Shown here: one piece after another, positions 34,826 through 42,428 of the stretch | Layout: every line of letters begins with the position of its first letter | How positions within the stretch are numbered: the stretch's first letter is position 1 | Origin: QHXQ01 sp038322995 | GTDB taxonomy: Bacteria > Acidobacteriota > Blastocatellia > Pyrinomonadales > Pyrinomonadaceae | NCBI GenBank assembly: GCA_038322995.1 | Contig: JBBQGM010000042.1 | Coordinates: 1-42,428, forward strand | Length of the DNA stretch: 42,428 bases | Direction: 5' to 3' | Made by a program: the position numbers and the translations under genes | Notes under the pieces: generated by a model | Database searches by the model: none | Seen by the model: the letters and a program-made list of their open reading frames with translations, nothing else | What the model was told of the DNA's origin: nothing

Positions 34826-36891
34826 CAGTTCAAATAGCCGCTTGGGCCCTCCTCTTTCACTTCGGGCGCAGACTGAAGCGCGTTCGCCTCTTCTTCCAGA
34901 CTCCAAAGCTCGTACAACTCCGGTGGCACTTCGGTGACGAAACGCGAGGGGCGTTGCACGACCGTCTGGCGATTGTAGTCGGTGCTGATGAGCGGATAGG
35001 TGAGGTAGAGTTGGTCACGGGCGCGCGTTAAGGCGACGTACCACAAACGCCGCTCCTCTTCTTCGCCTTCGGCTTCGCGCAAAGAGCGCGGCGCGGGGAA
35101 GCGGCCGTCCGCCACCCAGATGAGAAAGACCGCGCGCCACTCCAAGCCCTTCGCCTGATGGACGGAGGTGAGCGTTAACAGTTCGTCTTCGTCGCCACCG
35201 CTAACCACGTCTTCGCCCGTGAGCGGTTGCGGTGCGCCGTAGCGTTCGGTCGAGAGCAACGCAAGCTCGGACAGAAAATCCTCGGTCGCGTTGTAACGCA
35301 CGCTGTACTGCGCGAGTTGGCGCAAATCTTCGAGCCGCGCGTCGGCGTTCTCGTAGGTCGCCGCCAAGTAGGCTTCATAACCGCGCGCCAGCACCAACTC
35401 GATTTGTCGTGACGGACTCGCGCGCACCTCATCGCGCACAAGCTCAGCGACGAGCGCGCGAAACTCGCTCCACGTCGTCCCACGCCGCGCCGCGCTGTCT
35501 GCCGCGCCGCTGACGACCAACGCGAGCGGGTCGGGCGCGTAGCCGATCTGCTCCCAGATACGATTGGCCGTCGCCGGGCCGACGTTCGGGATCAGCTTCA
35601 ACACGCGCTGCCACGCCAACTCGTCGCGCGGGTTGGCGACAAGTCTTAGGTAGGCCAGCACATCCTTGATGTGCGCCTGCTCGAAGAAGCGCACGCCGCT
35701 GCGGATGCTGTAGGGAATGCCGCGCCTAGTTAGCTCTAACTGCAATTCGAGCGAGTGGTAGTGCGAGCGATAGAGGACGGCGATCTCTGTGAGCGGCACG
35801 CCCTCTTCGCGCAACTCAAGCACGCGCGCCGCGACGAACGTCGCCTGTTGATCCGCATCGCTGCATGGCACGAGCGCAGGCGCGAGGCCCAGCGATGGCC
35901 GCACCGCGCGCAACTCTTTGGGAAACTGTTTGCGGTTCGCCGCGATGGAGATGTTGGCGACCGCGAGGATTTCCGGCGTGGAGCGATAATTTATTTCCAG
36001 CCGATACTGGCGCGCGTCCGGGTAACGCTGCGGGAACTCATAGATGTTGGCCCATTCCGCGCCGCGCCAAGCGAAGATCGATTGCGCATCGTCGCCTACG
36101 ACCATCACGTTGCGATGCTTCACGGCGAGCAGATCGAGCAACTCGGCTTGCAGCTTATTCGTGTCTTGATACTCGTCCACCAACACATGCTCAAACTGTT
36201 CGCTGTAGAGCCGCGCGATCTCGTCCTTCTCCATCAACAGACGTTTCCAGTTCAACAACAGATCGTCGTAGTCCATCACGTTGCGCACACGCTTGCGCTC
36301 AAGGTAAGCCACGTCCACGCGCTTGATTTGTTCGGTCAACGGCTCGAAATAAGGATAGCGGCGCGCGACCACTTCGGGGATCGGCTGATCCGTGTTGGTC
36401 GCGTAACTGATGATGTCCTGCAAGACCTCGGCTTTGGGAAAGCGGCGCGCACGTGTGTCCACGCCCGCATCCTGCACGCAAACGGCGAGCAAGTCGCGCG
36501 CGTCCTCAGCATCGAGGATCGAATAATTATTGTCATAACCGATAGATTCAGCGTGGCGGCGCAGGATGAGATTGGCGATGCGGTGGAACGTGCCGCCCCA
36601 GACGCGCCGCACGTCGCCGCCGGTCAAGCCCTCGACGCGGCTGAGCATCTCGCGCGCCGCGCGGTTCGTGAATGTCGCCAGCATGATGCGCGCGGGCGCA
36701 ATGCCTTGTTCGATGAGATACGCAACGCGATAGGTGATCGCGCGCGTCTTGCCACTGCCCGCACCCGCGATGACGAGTACGGGGCCGGCCGGCGCGGTCA
36801 CGACCGCGAACTGCTCCGCGTTCAACTCCTCGCGGTAGCGTGCCAATCTATCGGGCGCGCCCGCCGGTCGTTTGATGACATATCGCTTCAT
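34825..36891 (-). CDS. UvrD/PcrA-type DNA helicase
   Basis: 688 residues. A superfamily 1A 3'-to-5' helicase. Motifs in order: Q motif LNAEQFAVV, Walker A GAGSGKTR (43-50), Ia LATFTNRAAREM, motif II VDEYQDTN near 236, III GDDAQSIFAWRGA, IV YRLEINYRST, V LTSVHQAKGLEWRAVFL and VI LWYVALTRARDQLYL. It unwinds DNA in repair and removes RecA or polymerase. It is a little shorter than typical PcrA and lacks an obvious C-terminal Tudor module. The next gene overlaps its stop codon. Confidence 0.93.
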   Translation of the reverse strand: MKRYVIKRPAGAPDRLARYREELNAEQFAVVTAPAGPVLVIAGAGSGKTRAITYRVAYLIEQGIAPARIMLATFTNRAAREMLSRVEGLTGGDVRRVWGGTFHRIANLILRRHAESIGYDNNYSILDAEDARDLLAVCVQDAGVDTRARRFPKAEVLQDIISYATNTDQPIPEVVARRYPYFEPLTEQIKRVDVAYLERKRVRNVMDYDDLLLNWKRLLMEKDEIARLYSEQFEHVLVDEYQDTNKLQAELLDLLAVKHRNVMVVGDDAQSIFAWRGAEWANIYEFPQRYPDARQYRLEINYRSTPEILAVANISIAANRKQFPKELRAVRPSLGLAPALVPCSDADQQATFVAARVLELREEGVPLTEIAVLYRSHYHSLELQLELTRRGIPYSIRSGVRFFEQAHIKDVLAYLRLVANPRDELAWQRVLKLIPNVGPATANRIWEQIGYAPDPLALVVSGAADSAARRGTTWSEFRALVAELVRDEVRASPSRQIELVLARGYEAYLAATYENADARLEDLRQLAQYSVRYNATEDFLSELALLSTERYGAPQPLTGEDVVSGGDEDELLTLTSVHQAKGLEWRAVFLIWVADGRFPAPRSLREAEGEEEERRLWYVALTRARDQLYLTYPLISTDYNRQTVVQRPSRFVTEVPPELYELWSLEEEANALQSAPEVKEEGPSGYLN

Positions 36892-37040
36892 CGCTTCAGG
36901 CTCGCCTTATAACACGCGGCCGGCGTGGCTGTGAAATCTCAGCCTTGCTGTGAGGCCGCGTTGCATTTTGCGCACGCGGGCGGTTAGGATGTGTGGCGAA
37001 CCCTTTGCCCGAAAATTTTAGCGAAGCGCGAGGTGGCGTG

Positions 37041-37346
37041 ATGAAGTTTCCCGGTGGGATGAACATTCAGCAGATGATGAAGCAGGCGCAGGCCATGCAG
37101 GAGAAGATGCAGACGGAGATGGAGGCAATGGTCGTGGACGCCACGGCCGGCGGCGGCGTCGTCACCGTGCAGATGCGCGGCACGAAGGAGCTTGAAGCGT
37201 TAAAGATCGATCCGGAAGCGATCAAAGATGGCGACGTGGAGATGCTGCAAGATTTGATCGTCGCCGCCGTCAACGAAGCCTCGCGCAAAGTGGACGAGGC
37301 GATGAAGGGCAAGCTCGGCGGCATGCTGCCACCGGGACTGATGTAA
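37041..37346 (+). CDS. ybaB: YbaB/EbfC family nucleoid-associated protein
   Basis: 101 residues from the ATG at 37041, with GAGGTGG just upstream; an open frame to 36993 is not needed. The family signature is visible: MNIQQMMKQAQAMQEKMQTEM, GGVVTVQMRGTKELEALKIDPEA and DLIVAAVNEASRKVDEAM. It is a small dimeric DNA-binding protein. It precedes recR, the usual arrangement; dnaX, often found before it, is absent and the divergent helicase takes its place. Confidence 0.93.
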   Translation: MKFPGGMNIQQMMKQAQAMQEKMQTEMEAMVVDATAGGGVVTVQMRGTKELEALKIDPEAIKDGDVEMLQDLIVAAVNEASRKVDEAMKGKLGGMLPPGLM

Positions 37347-37352
37347 GAGGGC

Positions 37353-37420
37353 AGAGGTTAGAGGTCAGTTAAAACTGCCTTCACTAACCTTTGACCTCTG
37401 ACTTCTAACCTCTAACTTCT
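37353..37420. repeat. Heptad-phased inverted repeat R7 between ybaB and recR
   Basis: The left arm steps GAGGTTA GAGGTCA; the right arm steps TAACCTT TGACCTC and then TGACTTC TAACCTC and a further word. The arms are reverse complements with one extra word on the right. The repeat runs directly into the recR ATG, so no Shine-Dalgarno sequence exists there. Confidence 0.78.
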
Positions 37421-38035
37421 ATGTTGGAATACGCCGAGCCGGTTACGAAACTGATTGACGAGTTCAAGCGCCTGCCCGGCATCGGGCATAAGTCGGCGCA
37501 GCGACTTGCGTTCCACGTGCTGCGCATGTCGGAGCAGGAGGTCGAGCGCTTCGTCGCGGCGCTCGAAGAGGTGAAGCGCAAGATCGTCTTTTGCACGATC
37601 TGTAATAATCTGACCGACGTTAACCCGTGCCGCTTCTGCGCATCCACAGCCCGCGACCGCTCCATCATCTGCGTTGTCGAAGAACCTTACAACCTCGTCG
37701 CGGTGGAGAAGACGCGCAGTTATCACGGTCTGTACCACATCTTGCACGGCAGCCTCTCGCCGCTCCGCAACATCCACCCCGAAGATTTGCGTCTGCAAAA
37801 TCTACTGCCGCGCCTCCGGCCCGAGAACAACGACGGCGTCGAGGTGCGCGAAGTTATCCTCGCTACCAATCCCAACACCGAAGGCGAAGCCACCGCCAGC
37901 TACATCTCGCGCCTACTGAAACCGCTCGGCGTCCGTACCACGCGCATCGCGATGGGCATGCCGGTGGGAAGCGATCTCGAATACGTGGACGAGGTCACGA
38001 TGGACAAGGCGATGGCGAACAGGCACGAGATATAA
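37421..38035 (+). CDS. recR: Recombination protein RecR
   Basis: 204 residues, normal size. Helix-hairpin-helix LPGIGHKSAQRLAFH, zinc finger CTICNNLTDVNPCRFC, a Toprim domain with VVEEPYNLVAVEKT and the Walker-like GMPVGSDLEYVDE end. It loads RecA at gaps together with RecF and RecO. ATG at 37421 follows repeat R7 without a ribosome-binding site, so initiation may rely on coupling with ybaB 74 bases upstream or on the repeat structure. Confidence 0.96.
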   Translation: MLEYAEPVTKLIDEFKRLPGIGHKSAQRLAFHVLRMSEQEVERFVAALEEVKRKIVFCTICNNLTDVNPCRFCASTARDRSIICVVEEPYNLVAVEKTRSYHGLYHILHGSLSPLRNIHPEDLRLQNLLPRLRPENNDGVEVREVILATNPNTEGEATASYISRLLKPLGVRTTRIAMGMPVGSDLEYVDEVTMDKAMANRHEI

Positions 38036-38044
38036 AAAGCAGCA

Positions 38045-38106
38045 ACGAGTGACAAGTGCCGAGTGGCGAGTGGCGAGCTAAGAAATAAGTCTTGCTTGTC
38101 ACGCGT
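38045..38106. repeat. Heptad-phased inverted repeat R8 at the recR/pyrE junction
   Basis: The left arm steps GAGTGAC AAGTGCC and then GAGTGGC GAGTGGC. ACGAGTGACAAG pairs with CTTGTCACGCGT with one mismatch. It lies between two convergent genes and could slow transcription from both sides. Confidence 0.7.
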
Positions 38107-38121
38107 CTCTTGTCATTGCGC

Positions 38122-38730
38122 TTAAAATCGCACGTGCTCTTCCGGTGCGCCGTTCGTGCAATCGGCGCATTGCTCGCCGGAGTCGTAATACTTGGCGTCG
38201 AACTCGACGAGCGATTTAATCTCGATGCCGTCGATGTCGGCGGGCGCACTTTTGAAGCGGACGATTGCGCCGCAGCCAATAATCTGCGCGCCCAGTTCGC
38301 GCACCTGCACGGCGGTCTCGCGGATCGCGTCGCCGCTACGGATGATGTCGTCCACGATGACGCACGGGTTGATCTCGCCCTGCTTGACGTACTGCCGAAA
38401 CAAGCGTTGGCCCTCTTCGCGCTCAGCCCAATAAATCTGCTCGGCGCTCAAGGCGTCACGCACGCCGAAGGCGACTGGAATGCCGCCCGCGCCCGGCGCA
38501 ACGATGGCGACGCGCGGCAGCATGCTCGAAATCTCTTTTTCGATCCGGAACTTGCGCGAGAGCGCGACCGCCAGCACGCGCGCCGTGTCGTAGTAGCGAA
38601 AGGCGAGCGGCATTTGAAAATAATGCGGCGTATGCTTGCCCGACGGGTGGACGAAATGCCCTTCGCGAAACGCGCCCGTGCGTTGCAAGATGTCCATCAC
38701 CTGCTCCGGCGTTGGAATAAGTTGCACCAT
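38122..38730 (-). CDS. pyrE: Orotate phosphoribosyltransferase PyrE
   Basis: 202 residues from the ATG at 38730, chosen because AGGAG is 11 bases upstream; the ATG at 38739 is only two bases from AGGAG. It joins orotate to PRPP in pyrimidine synthesis. Type I PRTase motif CVIVDDIIRSGDAIRET, with the usual TG of the loop changed to SG, and upstream HPSGKHTPHYFQMPLAF fit PyrE. The end carries CADCTNG, a CxxC not usual for the enzyme. The gene's 5' leader includes repeat R9. Confidence 0.85.
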   Translation of the reverse strand: MVQLIPTPEQVMDILQRTGAFREGHFVHPSGKHTPHYFQMPLAFRYYDTARVLAVALSRKFRIEKEISSMLPRVAIVAPGAGGIPVAFGVRDALSAEQIYWAEREEGQRLFRQYVKQGEINPCVIVDDIIRSGDAIRETAVQVRELGAQIIGCGAIVRFKSAPADIDGIEIKSLVEFDAKYYDSGEQCADCTNGAPEEHVRF

Positions 38731-38762
38731 AGGTCTCATGTCTCCTACGTTTAAAGTCGGTC

Positions 38763-38846
38763 GGTTCAAGGTTCAAAGTTCAAAGTTAAAGGTTATTAGC
38801 CGAAGCCTGAGATTGAACCTTGAACTTTGAACCTGCAACCTTGAAC
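38763..38846. repeat. Heptad-phased inverted repeat R9 upstream of pyrE
   Basis: Left words GGTTCAA GGTTCAA are followed by AGTTCAA AGTTAAA and a partial word; the right arm (38816-38846) is nearly the reverse complement, built from TTGAACC-type words. Clearest example of exact 7-nt phasing in the window. Confidence 0.82.
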
Positions 38847-38874
38847 TGATTCTTTGTGGGCGCAGAGCATATCA

Positions 38875-39348
38875 TCAATCGGGCGGGTTTGCGCTACTCT
38901 GTAGCGTGCGCGCGACGAGGCGATGCTGCTCCGGCGGCAACTCCGGCGGCAGCGCGTCCGGCGCAAACCAACGCGCCAACTCGATCTCATTCCCTTGCGG
39001 GCACGCCTCGCCCGCCGCCCGACAGCAAAACATGATCTCGACCTGGCGCGGCCGCTTCAACGTGCGCACGAATGCCAGCCGCGCTGCCGTCAATTCCAAG
39101 CCGACCTCTTCGCGCAACTCGCGCCGCAACGCTTCTTCCGGTTGCTCGCCCTTTTCCAGAAAGCCGCCCGGTAGGCCCCAACCGCTCCCACTGCGAAACG
39201 TGTGCTTGAGCAACAGCACGCGCCCCGCTGCATCTAGCACGAGCGCGCCCGCCGTCACCGTGAAGCGCGGCTCAACCAACCACACGCCCCAACGTCGCAC
39301 CCGGCGCGGCGTGCGCCGCCACAACTGTCCCAATAATTTTCGTTTCAT
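38875..39348 (-). CDS. Nudix hydrolase
   Basis: 157 residues. The Nudix box GGFLEKGEQPEEALRRELRE followed by EVGLEL is complete (G-x5-E-x7-REUxEExGU), so it should cut a nucleoside diphosphate linked to another group. The basic N-terminus KRKLLGQLWRRTPRRVRRW might contact nucleic acid or membrane. The exact substrate cannot be told. It lies upstream of pyrE on the same strand, separated by repeat R9. Confidence 0.9.
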   Translation of the reverse strand: MKRKLLGQLWRRTPRRVRRWGVWLVEPRFTVTAGALVLDAAGRVLLLKHTFRSGSGWGLPGGFLEKGEQPEEALRRELREEVGLELTAARLAFVRTLKRPRQVEIMFCCRAAGEACPQGNEIELARWFAPDALPPELPPEQHRLVARTLQSSANPPD

Positions 39349-39377
39349 GCAGCCTCATCATAAAAGAAAACCCGTCT

Positions 39378-39466
39378 ATTGTCCGTCGTCCGTGGTTAGC
39401 TGTGCAGGCTTCAGCGTAACCGCTTACGCCCGCGCCGCACACAACGGCCAACTGACCACTGACAAT
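39378..39466. repeat. Heptad-phased inverted repeat R10
   Basis: The left arm steps ATTGTCC GTCGTCC; the right arm steps ACAACGG CCAACTG and then ACCACTG ACAATGG. The arms are approximate reverse complements. It lies between the divergent Nudix and zinc-protein genes and shares words with R4. Confidence 0.65.
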
Positions 39467-39540
39467 GGCCAGCTTTTTATGTATCATGGCGCGCACGTTT
39501 GACCACCGCGCGACTACCAAAGGGACACGCACCGAAGTTT

Positions 39541-40602
39541 ATGGCCACCAACGAGATTGTCGCCAAAGAAGCGCCGACCGAACAGCAACGCTCGCAAGCC
39601 GGCACACCCAAGCGTTTCTTTGAAGGGCAGACCGTCTGCAACGAGAAGAACGAGAAGGGCAAGCTGTGTAACGGCCACTTGAAACAGGTCAGCCCCATCC
39701 GCGAGGCCGCGCGCAAACATCTGCGCGGCGACGACCTGCTCTACAAATGTCAGACCTGCGGCGCGCTCTATGCCGGGCCGCCGCTCGGCCACGTGCGCGA
39801 CCCGCGCCAGCGGCGCTACGTCGAGCATGAGCAGAACCTGATCTTGCAAGCGGCCGGCGGCACGCTGCCCACCATCGTTAAGAACGAGCGCGGCGTCTAT
39901 GTCATGGTCGAACCGGCCGCGGCCCATGCGTCCGCCAAGCCCACGCCGGCTGCTGCGCCCAAACCGGCCGCGGCCGCGACACCAAAGCCGGCCGCCGCGT
40001 CGCCGCAAGCTGCGCCCGCGAGTAAACCTGCTGCGCCGGCCGCGACCGCAGCGCCTGTGCCTGATCCCGACACCGGTTTCATTCCTTACGTTGCGCCGCC
40101 CGCGCCCGGCCCCGTCGCGGGCGAGACCCCGGCACAAAAGATCGCACGCCTGCAAGCCATCGTCACCGAAGCCAAACGGCGCAAAGAACTGGCCGGCGGC
40201 ATCATGCCCAAACACGACGCGGCGGCGCGCACCACACCGACCGCGGCCACCACCGCCGGCACAGACTCATCGCCCGCCGCCGATGCGCATCGCCCGGCCG
40301 CCAAAGCGCAAGCCGCCACCGGGCAAGCCTCGGCCGTGCCCTTGAGCGCAGCCGCCGCCACCGCCTCGCCCGCCGCCGGAGCCGAGACCGTCGCCGACCT
40401 CGCGCCCGACGCCTCCACCGAACTAACGCCCGGCGCACCAAAAGCCGGAGCAAGCGCAAAACCCAAAGCGCGCACCGCCACCGGCACAGTCACACGCATG
40501 GACTACGACACCGGCCCCGTGCCCGGCGAAACGCACGAGCAAATGCTCACACGTCTCCGCGCCGTCGTCGCCGAAGCCAAACGCCGTGCAGGCAAAGAGT
40601 GA
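39541..40602 (+). CDS. Ala/Pro-rich protein with N-terminal zinc-binding region and duplicated C-terminal motif
   Basis: 353 residues from the ATG at 39541; an in-frame extension to 39499 is possible. The first 120 residues hold two cysteine pairs (VCNEKNEKGKLCNG and YKCQTCGALY), probably a zinc site. A long Ala/Pro/Lys-rich disordered region follows. Two related modules of about 30 residues occur near 185-220 and at the end: PxxPGET-xx-Q-xx-x-RL-x-A-V-x-EAKRR. I do not recognise the family. The tail modules look like short helical binding elements for a partner; function unknown. Confidence 0.7.
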   Translation: MATNEIVAKEAPTEQQRSQAGTPKRFFEGQTVCNEKNEKGKLCNGHLKQVSPIREAARKHLRGDDLLYKCQTCGALYAGPPLGHVRDPRQRRYVEHEQNLILQAAGGTLPTIVKNERGVYVMVEPAAAHASAKPTPAAAPKPAAAATPKPAAASPQAAPASKPAAPAATAAPVPDPDTGFIPYVAPPAPGPVAGETPAQKIARLQAIVTEAKRRKELAGGIMPKHDAAARTTPTAATTAGTDSSPAADAHRPAAKAQAATGQASAVPLSAAAATASPAAGAETVADLAPDASTELTPGAPKAGASAKPKARTATGTVTRMDYDTGPVPGETHEQMLTRLRAVVAEAKRRAGKE

Positions 40603-40619
40603 CAACCAAAACCGCAGAC

Positions 40620-40662
40620 AAAAAACGCGGCGCACAAGTTTCAGTGTGAACTTGTGCGCCGC
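40620..40662 (-). terminator. Perfect hairpin terminator, T tail on the minus strand
   Basis: GCGGCGCACAAGTT (40627-40640) pairs with its exact complement at 40649-40662. The A run at 40619-40625 gives a T tail only on the minus strand, so it would end a transcript coming from the region above, where no minus-strand gene is recognised. It may also cap the zinc-protein mRNA. Confidence 0.75.
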
Positions 40663-41275
40663 ACTGTCGATGGTAAAGGGAAAGTGCGGCTAAGAGCCGG
40701 CGTGTATGAGAAATTAACGATATACAGCCGGGAAAAGACAGTGTTATGATTCTTGTTGCAGCCATGCCCTGTGGTTGGCAGGATAATAGCTTCTCTCACC
40801 GGAGAATAACCCCCACTCTTTCACCAGAAACCACCTGCCAAGTTTCTAAAGATATGGAAAATCACCCCCCTCGTGGTGGAACTGAATTCGCCGAACAATT
40901 GTCACACCATACTGCGCCTGTACGTGACAACCCAGAGCAATACCCCACTATAGAGTGTGCCCTCTCCTGGCATGAATACCATAGCGGTGATACGGGTCAT
41001 CTGCCTCGCCCGGAGGCGACAAATGGCACAGCAGAAGAGGCTGCCCCGATGACACAGCCGTAAGGTCTGTCTGCTTCAATTCTGACATCCGCTTCGACTG
41101 GTGCGGTCATGTTGCCCACGCCGATTTTGTCGGAAGCGTTGATTTCGTGGGCGCGCACTCGCTGCCAGCTTGAGCGCAATCTGGCAGGTACTTACCGGCG
41201 CAGCGAGTTCCCTGCGGGGGCGACGAGAGCAATCCTGCGAGGCCCCGGTCAAGCAACCAGCAAAGATAAAAGCAA
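40663..41275. other. Lower-G+C intergenic region upstream of the GGDEF gene
   Basis: About 610 bp, visibly less G+C-rich than the genes. TTGGCAGG (near 40777) can pair with CCTGCCAA (near 40838), enclosing a TTCTC/GAGAA hairpin; GTGGTT and AACCAC next to these give an alternative pairing. CTGCCAG/CTGGCAG near 41165-41190 is another small stem. It may hold a long leader of the GGDEF gene, a minus-strand RNA ending at the terminator at 40620, or a small gene at 40855. I cannot decide. Confidence 0.4.
40855..41063 (+). CDS. Possible small hypothetical protein
   Basis: A 68-residue polar frame starting MENHPPRGGTEF and ending EEAAPMTQP; a longer version could begin at 40746. No Shine-Dalgarno sequence is clear and codon use is near 50% G+C at third positions, unlike the neighbours. 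It could be a recently acquired small gene or chance. Confidence 0.25.
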
Positions 41276-42428
41276 ATGGCGACAGAATTTTCATTATCTA
41301 ATGCGCCCCGTTCGGCGCAGCCGGACGCTGTCGTGTGGGGGCAGGACAATCAAGCCACGATTCTCATCGTCAATGACAATCCTGAGTTGTTGGAGTTGAC
41401 GAGCCTGCTGCTCGGCAAGGCAGGCTATCGGCTCTGCACCGCGACTGACGGGCAACGCGGCTTCCAGGTCGCGCTGCACGAACGTCCGCAACTGGTGATC
41501 AGCGACGTGGCGATGCCGCGCACCGACGGGATCGAACTGTGCCGTTTGCTCCGTGCTGACGAGGGACTGCGGCAGACGCCGATTCTGCTCGTCAGCGCCG
41601 TGCGTATTGATGCGACCAGCGCCGTCGAAGGATTGCAGGCCGGCGCTGATGACTATCTTGAACTGCCTTACGACCCTGTGCGCCTGATCGCCAAGGTGGC
41701 CCGTCTGCTGGAACGCGGGCGGGCTGAGGTAGAGTTGGAACGCTGCGTCCGGGAGCGCACGGTGCAACTCGAAGAGGCTTACCGGGAATTGGAGCGGGAG
41801 ATCAGCGAGCGCCGGCGCGCGGAAGCAGCAGCTTATTACGACACACTGACCGGACTGCCCAACCGGACGCTCTTTCAGGAGCGCCTGCCTCATGCTTTAG
41901 CTCTGGCTGAGCGAAGCGAACAGATGCTCGCCGTAGTGCTCCTTGACCTGGATCGCTTCAAGACGATCAACGAGACGCTGGGTCCTGCGGTGGGCGATCG
42001 TCTGCTCCATGAAGTTGCCGAACGATTGACCGGTTGCGTTCGGCGCAGCGACACGGTCGCGCGCATTGCCGGTGATGAATTTGCCCTCATATTGATGCAA
42101 ATCACGCGCACAGAAGATGTCGCCAGAATCGCGCGCCGGACGGAGGATGCGGTTGAGGTTGCCCAAAGCATCCTCCGCGTGCTCGAAGCGCCGTTCGTGT
42201 CCGGGCAGCACGAGCTTTATCTCACCGCCAGCATTGGCATCGGTCTCTACCCGGATGACGGCGCGGACGCCCAAACCTTATTGAAGAATGCTGGCTCCGC
42301 CCTCAATCGCGCGAAGGAGCAAGGCGGCAACAGCTACCAGTTCTATACGGCGGACATGAACGCCAAAGCCCTCAAGCGTCTGACGCTAGAGAATAGTCTG
42401 CGCCGCGCGCTAGAGCGGGATGAGTTTG
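41276..42428 (+). CDS. REC-GGDEF-(EAL) cyclic-di-GMP signalling protein, 3' end outside window
   Basis: 384 codons are visible and no stop is reached. Residues 28-145 are a receiver domain with phospho-acceptor Asp77 (LVISDVAMPRTDG); the switch lysine normally before Pro is replaced (YLELPYDP). A coiled coil (about 150-185) leads to a GGDEF domain with YYDTLTGLPNRTLF and the active-site variant RIAGDEFALI. The last residues, MNAKALKRLTLENSLRRALE, match the usual beginning of an EAL phosphodiesterase domain, so it is probably a dual GGDEF-EAL protein. The ATG at 41276 has only a weak ribosome-binding site. Confidence 0.88.
   Translation, partial: MATEFSLSNAPRSAQPDAVVWGQDNQATILIVNDNPELLELTSLLLGKAGYRLCTATDGQRGFQVALHERPQLVISDVAMPRTDGIELCRLLRADEGLRQTPILLVSAVRIDATSAVEGLQAGADDYLELPYDPVRLIAKVARLLERGRAEVELERCVRERTVQLEEAYRELEREISERRRAEAAAYYDTLTGLPNRTLFQERLPHALALAERSEQMLAVVLLDLDRFKTINETLGPAVGDRLLHEVAERLTGCVRRSDTVARIAGDEFALILMQITRTEDVARIARRTEDAVEVAQSILRVLEAPFVSGQHELYLTASIGIGLYPDDGADAQTLLKNAGSALNRAKEQGGNSYQFYTADMNAKALKRLTLENSLRRALERDEF

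Noticed and set aside
35755..36912. 385-codon plus-strand frame over the helicase gene
   Set aside because: Antisense shadow; the minus strand has all helicase motifs.

Overview
The window is a G+C-rich bacterial chromosome segment of mostly housekeeping genes in compact operons on both strands. Gene content points to the Acidobacteriota, possibly a Blastocatellia-like lineage: a Porin_5-type outer-membrane porin, a DUF47/PiT phosphate pair, a cdaA-ybbR-glmM cluster, two copies of a small RNA resembling the setting of the acidobacterial Acido-1 motif, and lipoprotein and porin export signals of a diderm. This placement is inference; there is no rRNA or tRNA in the window.

Layout. 1-70 is G/C homopolymer, probably a contig-edge artefact. 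75-2252 (-): periplasmic thioredoxin/NHL-propeller/DsbD-like fusion. 2505-11494 (+): mutS2, a membrane-anchored alpha/beta hydrolase, dnaG, rpoD and a B12-binding radical SAM protein. 11578-19554 (-): a pilin-like hypothetical, aroB, a small RNA, glmM, ybbR, cdaA, an M50 protease with CBS domains and mreB, so mostly wall and cyclic-di-AMP functions. 19829-21718 (+): a Uup-type ABC-F ATPase. 21926-25015 (-): an esterase, an ABM monooxygenase, a hypothetical, a zinc-ribbon protein, infA and an RRM protein. 25424-29663 (+): porin, DUF47 protein, PiT transporter, receiver protein. 29707-36891 (-): second small RNA, crcB with an attenuator-like leader, hutI, an amino-acid permease, an NTF2-like lipoprotein, an esterase and a PcrA/UvrD helicase. 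37041-38035 (+): ybaB-recR. 38122-39348 (-): pyrE and a Nudix protein. 39541-42428 (+): an Ala/Pro-rich zinc protein and a REC-GGDEF-(EAL) protein cut by the window end.

Three non-coding patterns deserve most attention. (1) About ten intergenic spacers carry degenerate repeats phased at 7 nt (one at 10 nt), usually folded back as inverted repeats. The words differ from spacer to spacer but the arrangement is the same, and two run directly into start codons that lack a Shine-Dalgarno sequence. (2) Two minus-strand small RNAs share two hairpins with compensatory changes, conserved loops that could pair with each other, and an intrinsic terminator; one has a sigma-54-type promoter and the other a sigma-70-type promoter. 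(3) Upstream of crcB is a promoter, a 13-nt match to the 16S-complementary Shine-Dalgarno sequence, an 11-codon ORF, a structured stretch and a terminator, with no recognisable fluoride riboswitch. Inside dnaG, a block of about 600 bp at roughly 48% G+C with sharp edges suggests mosaic recombination.
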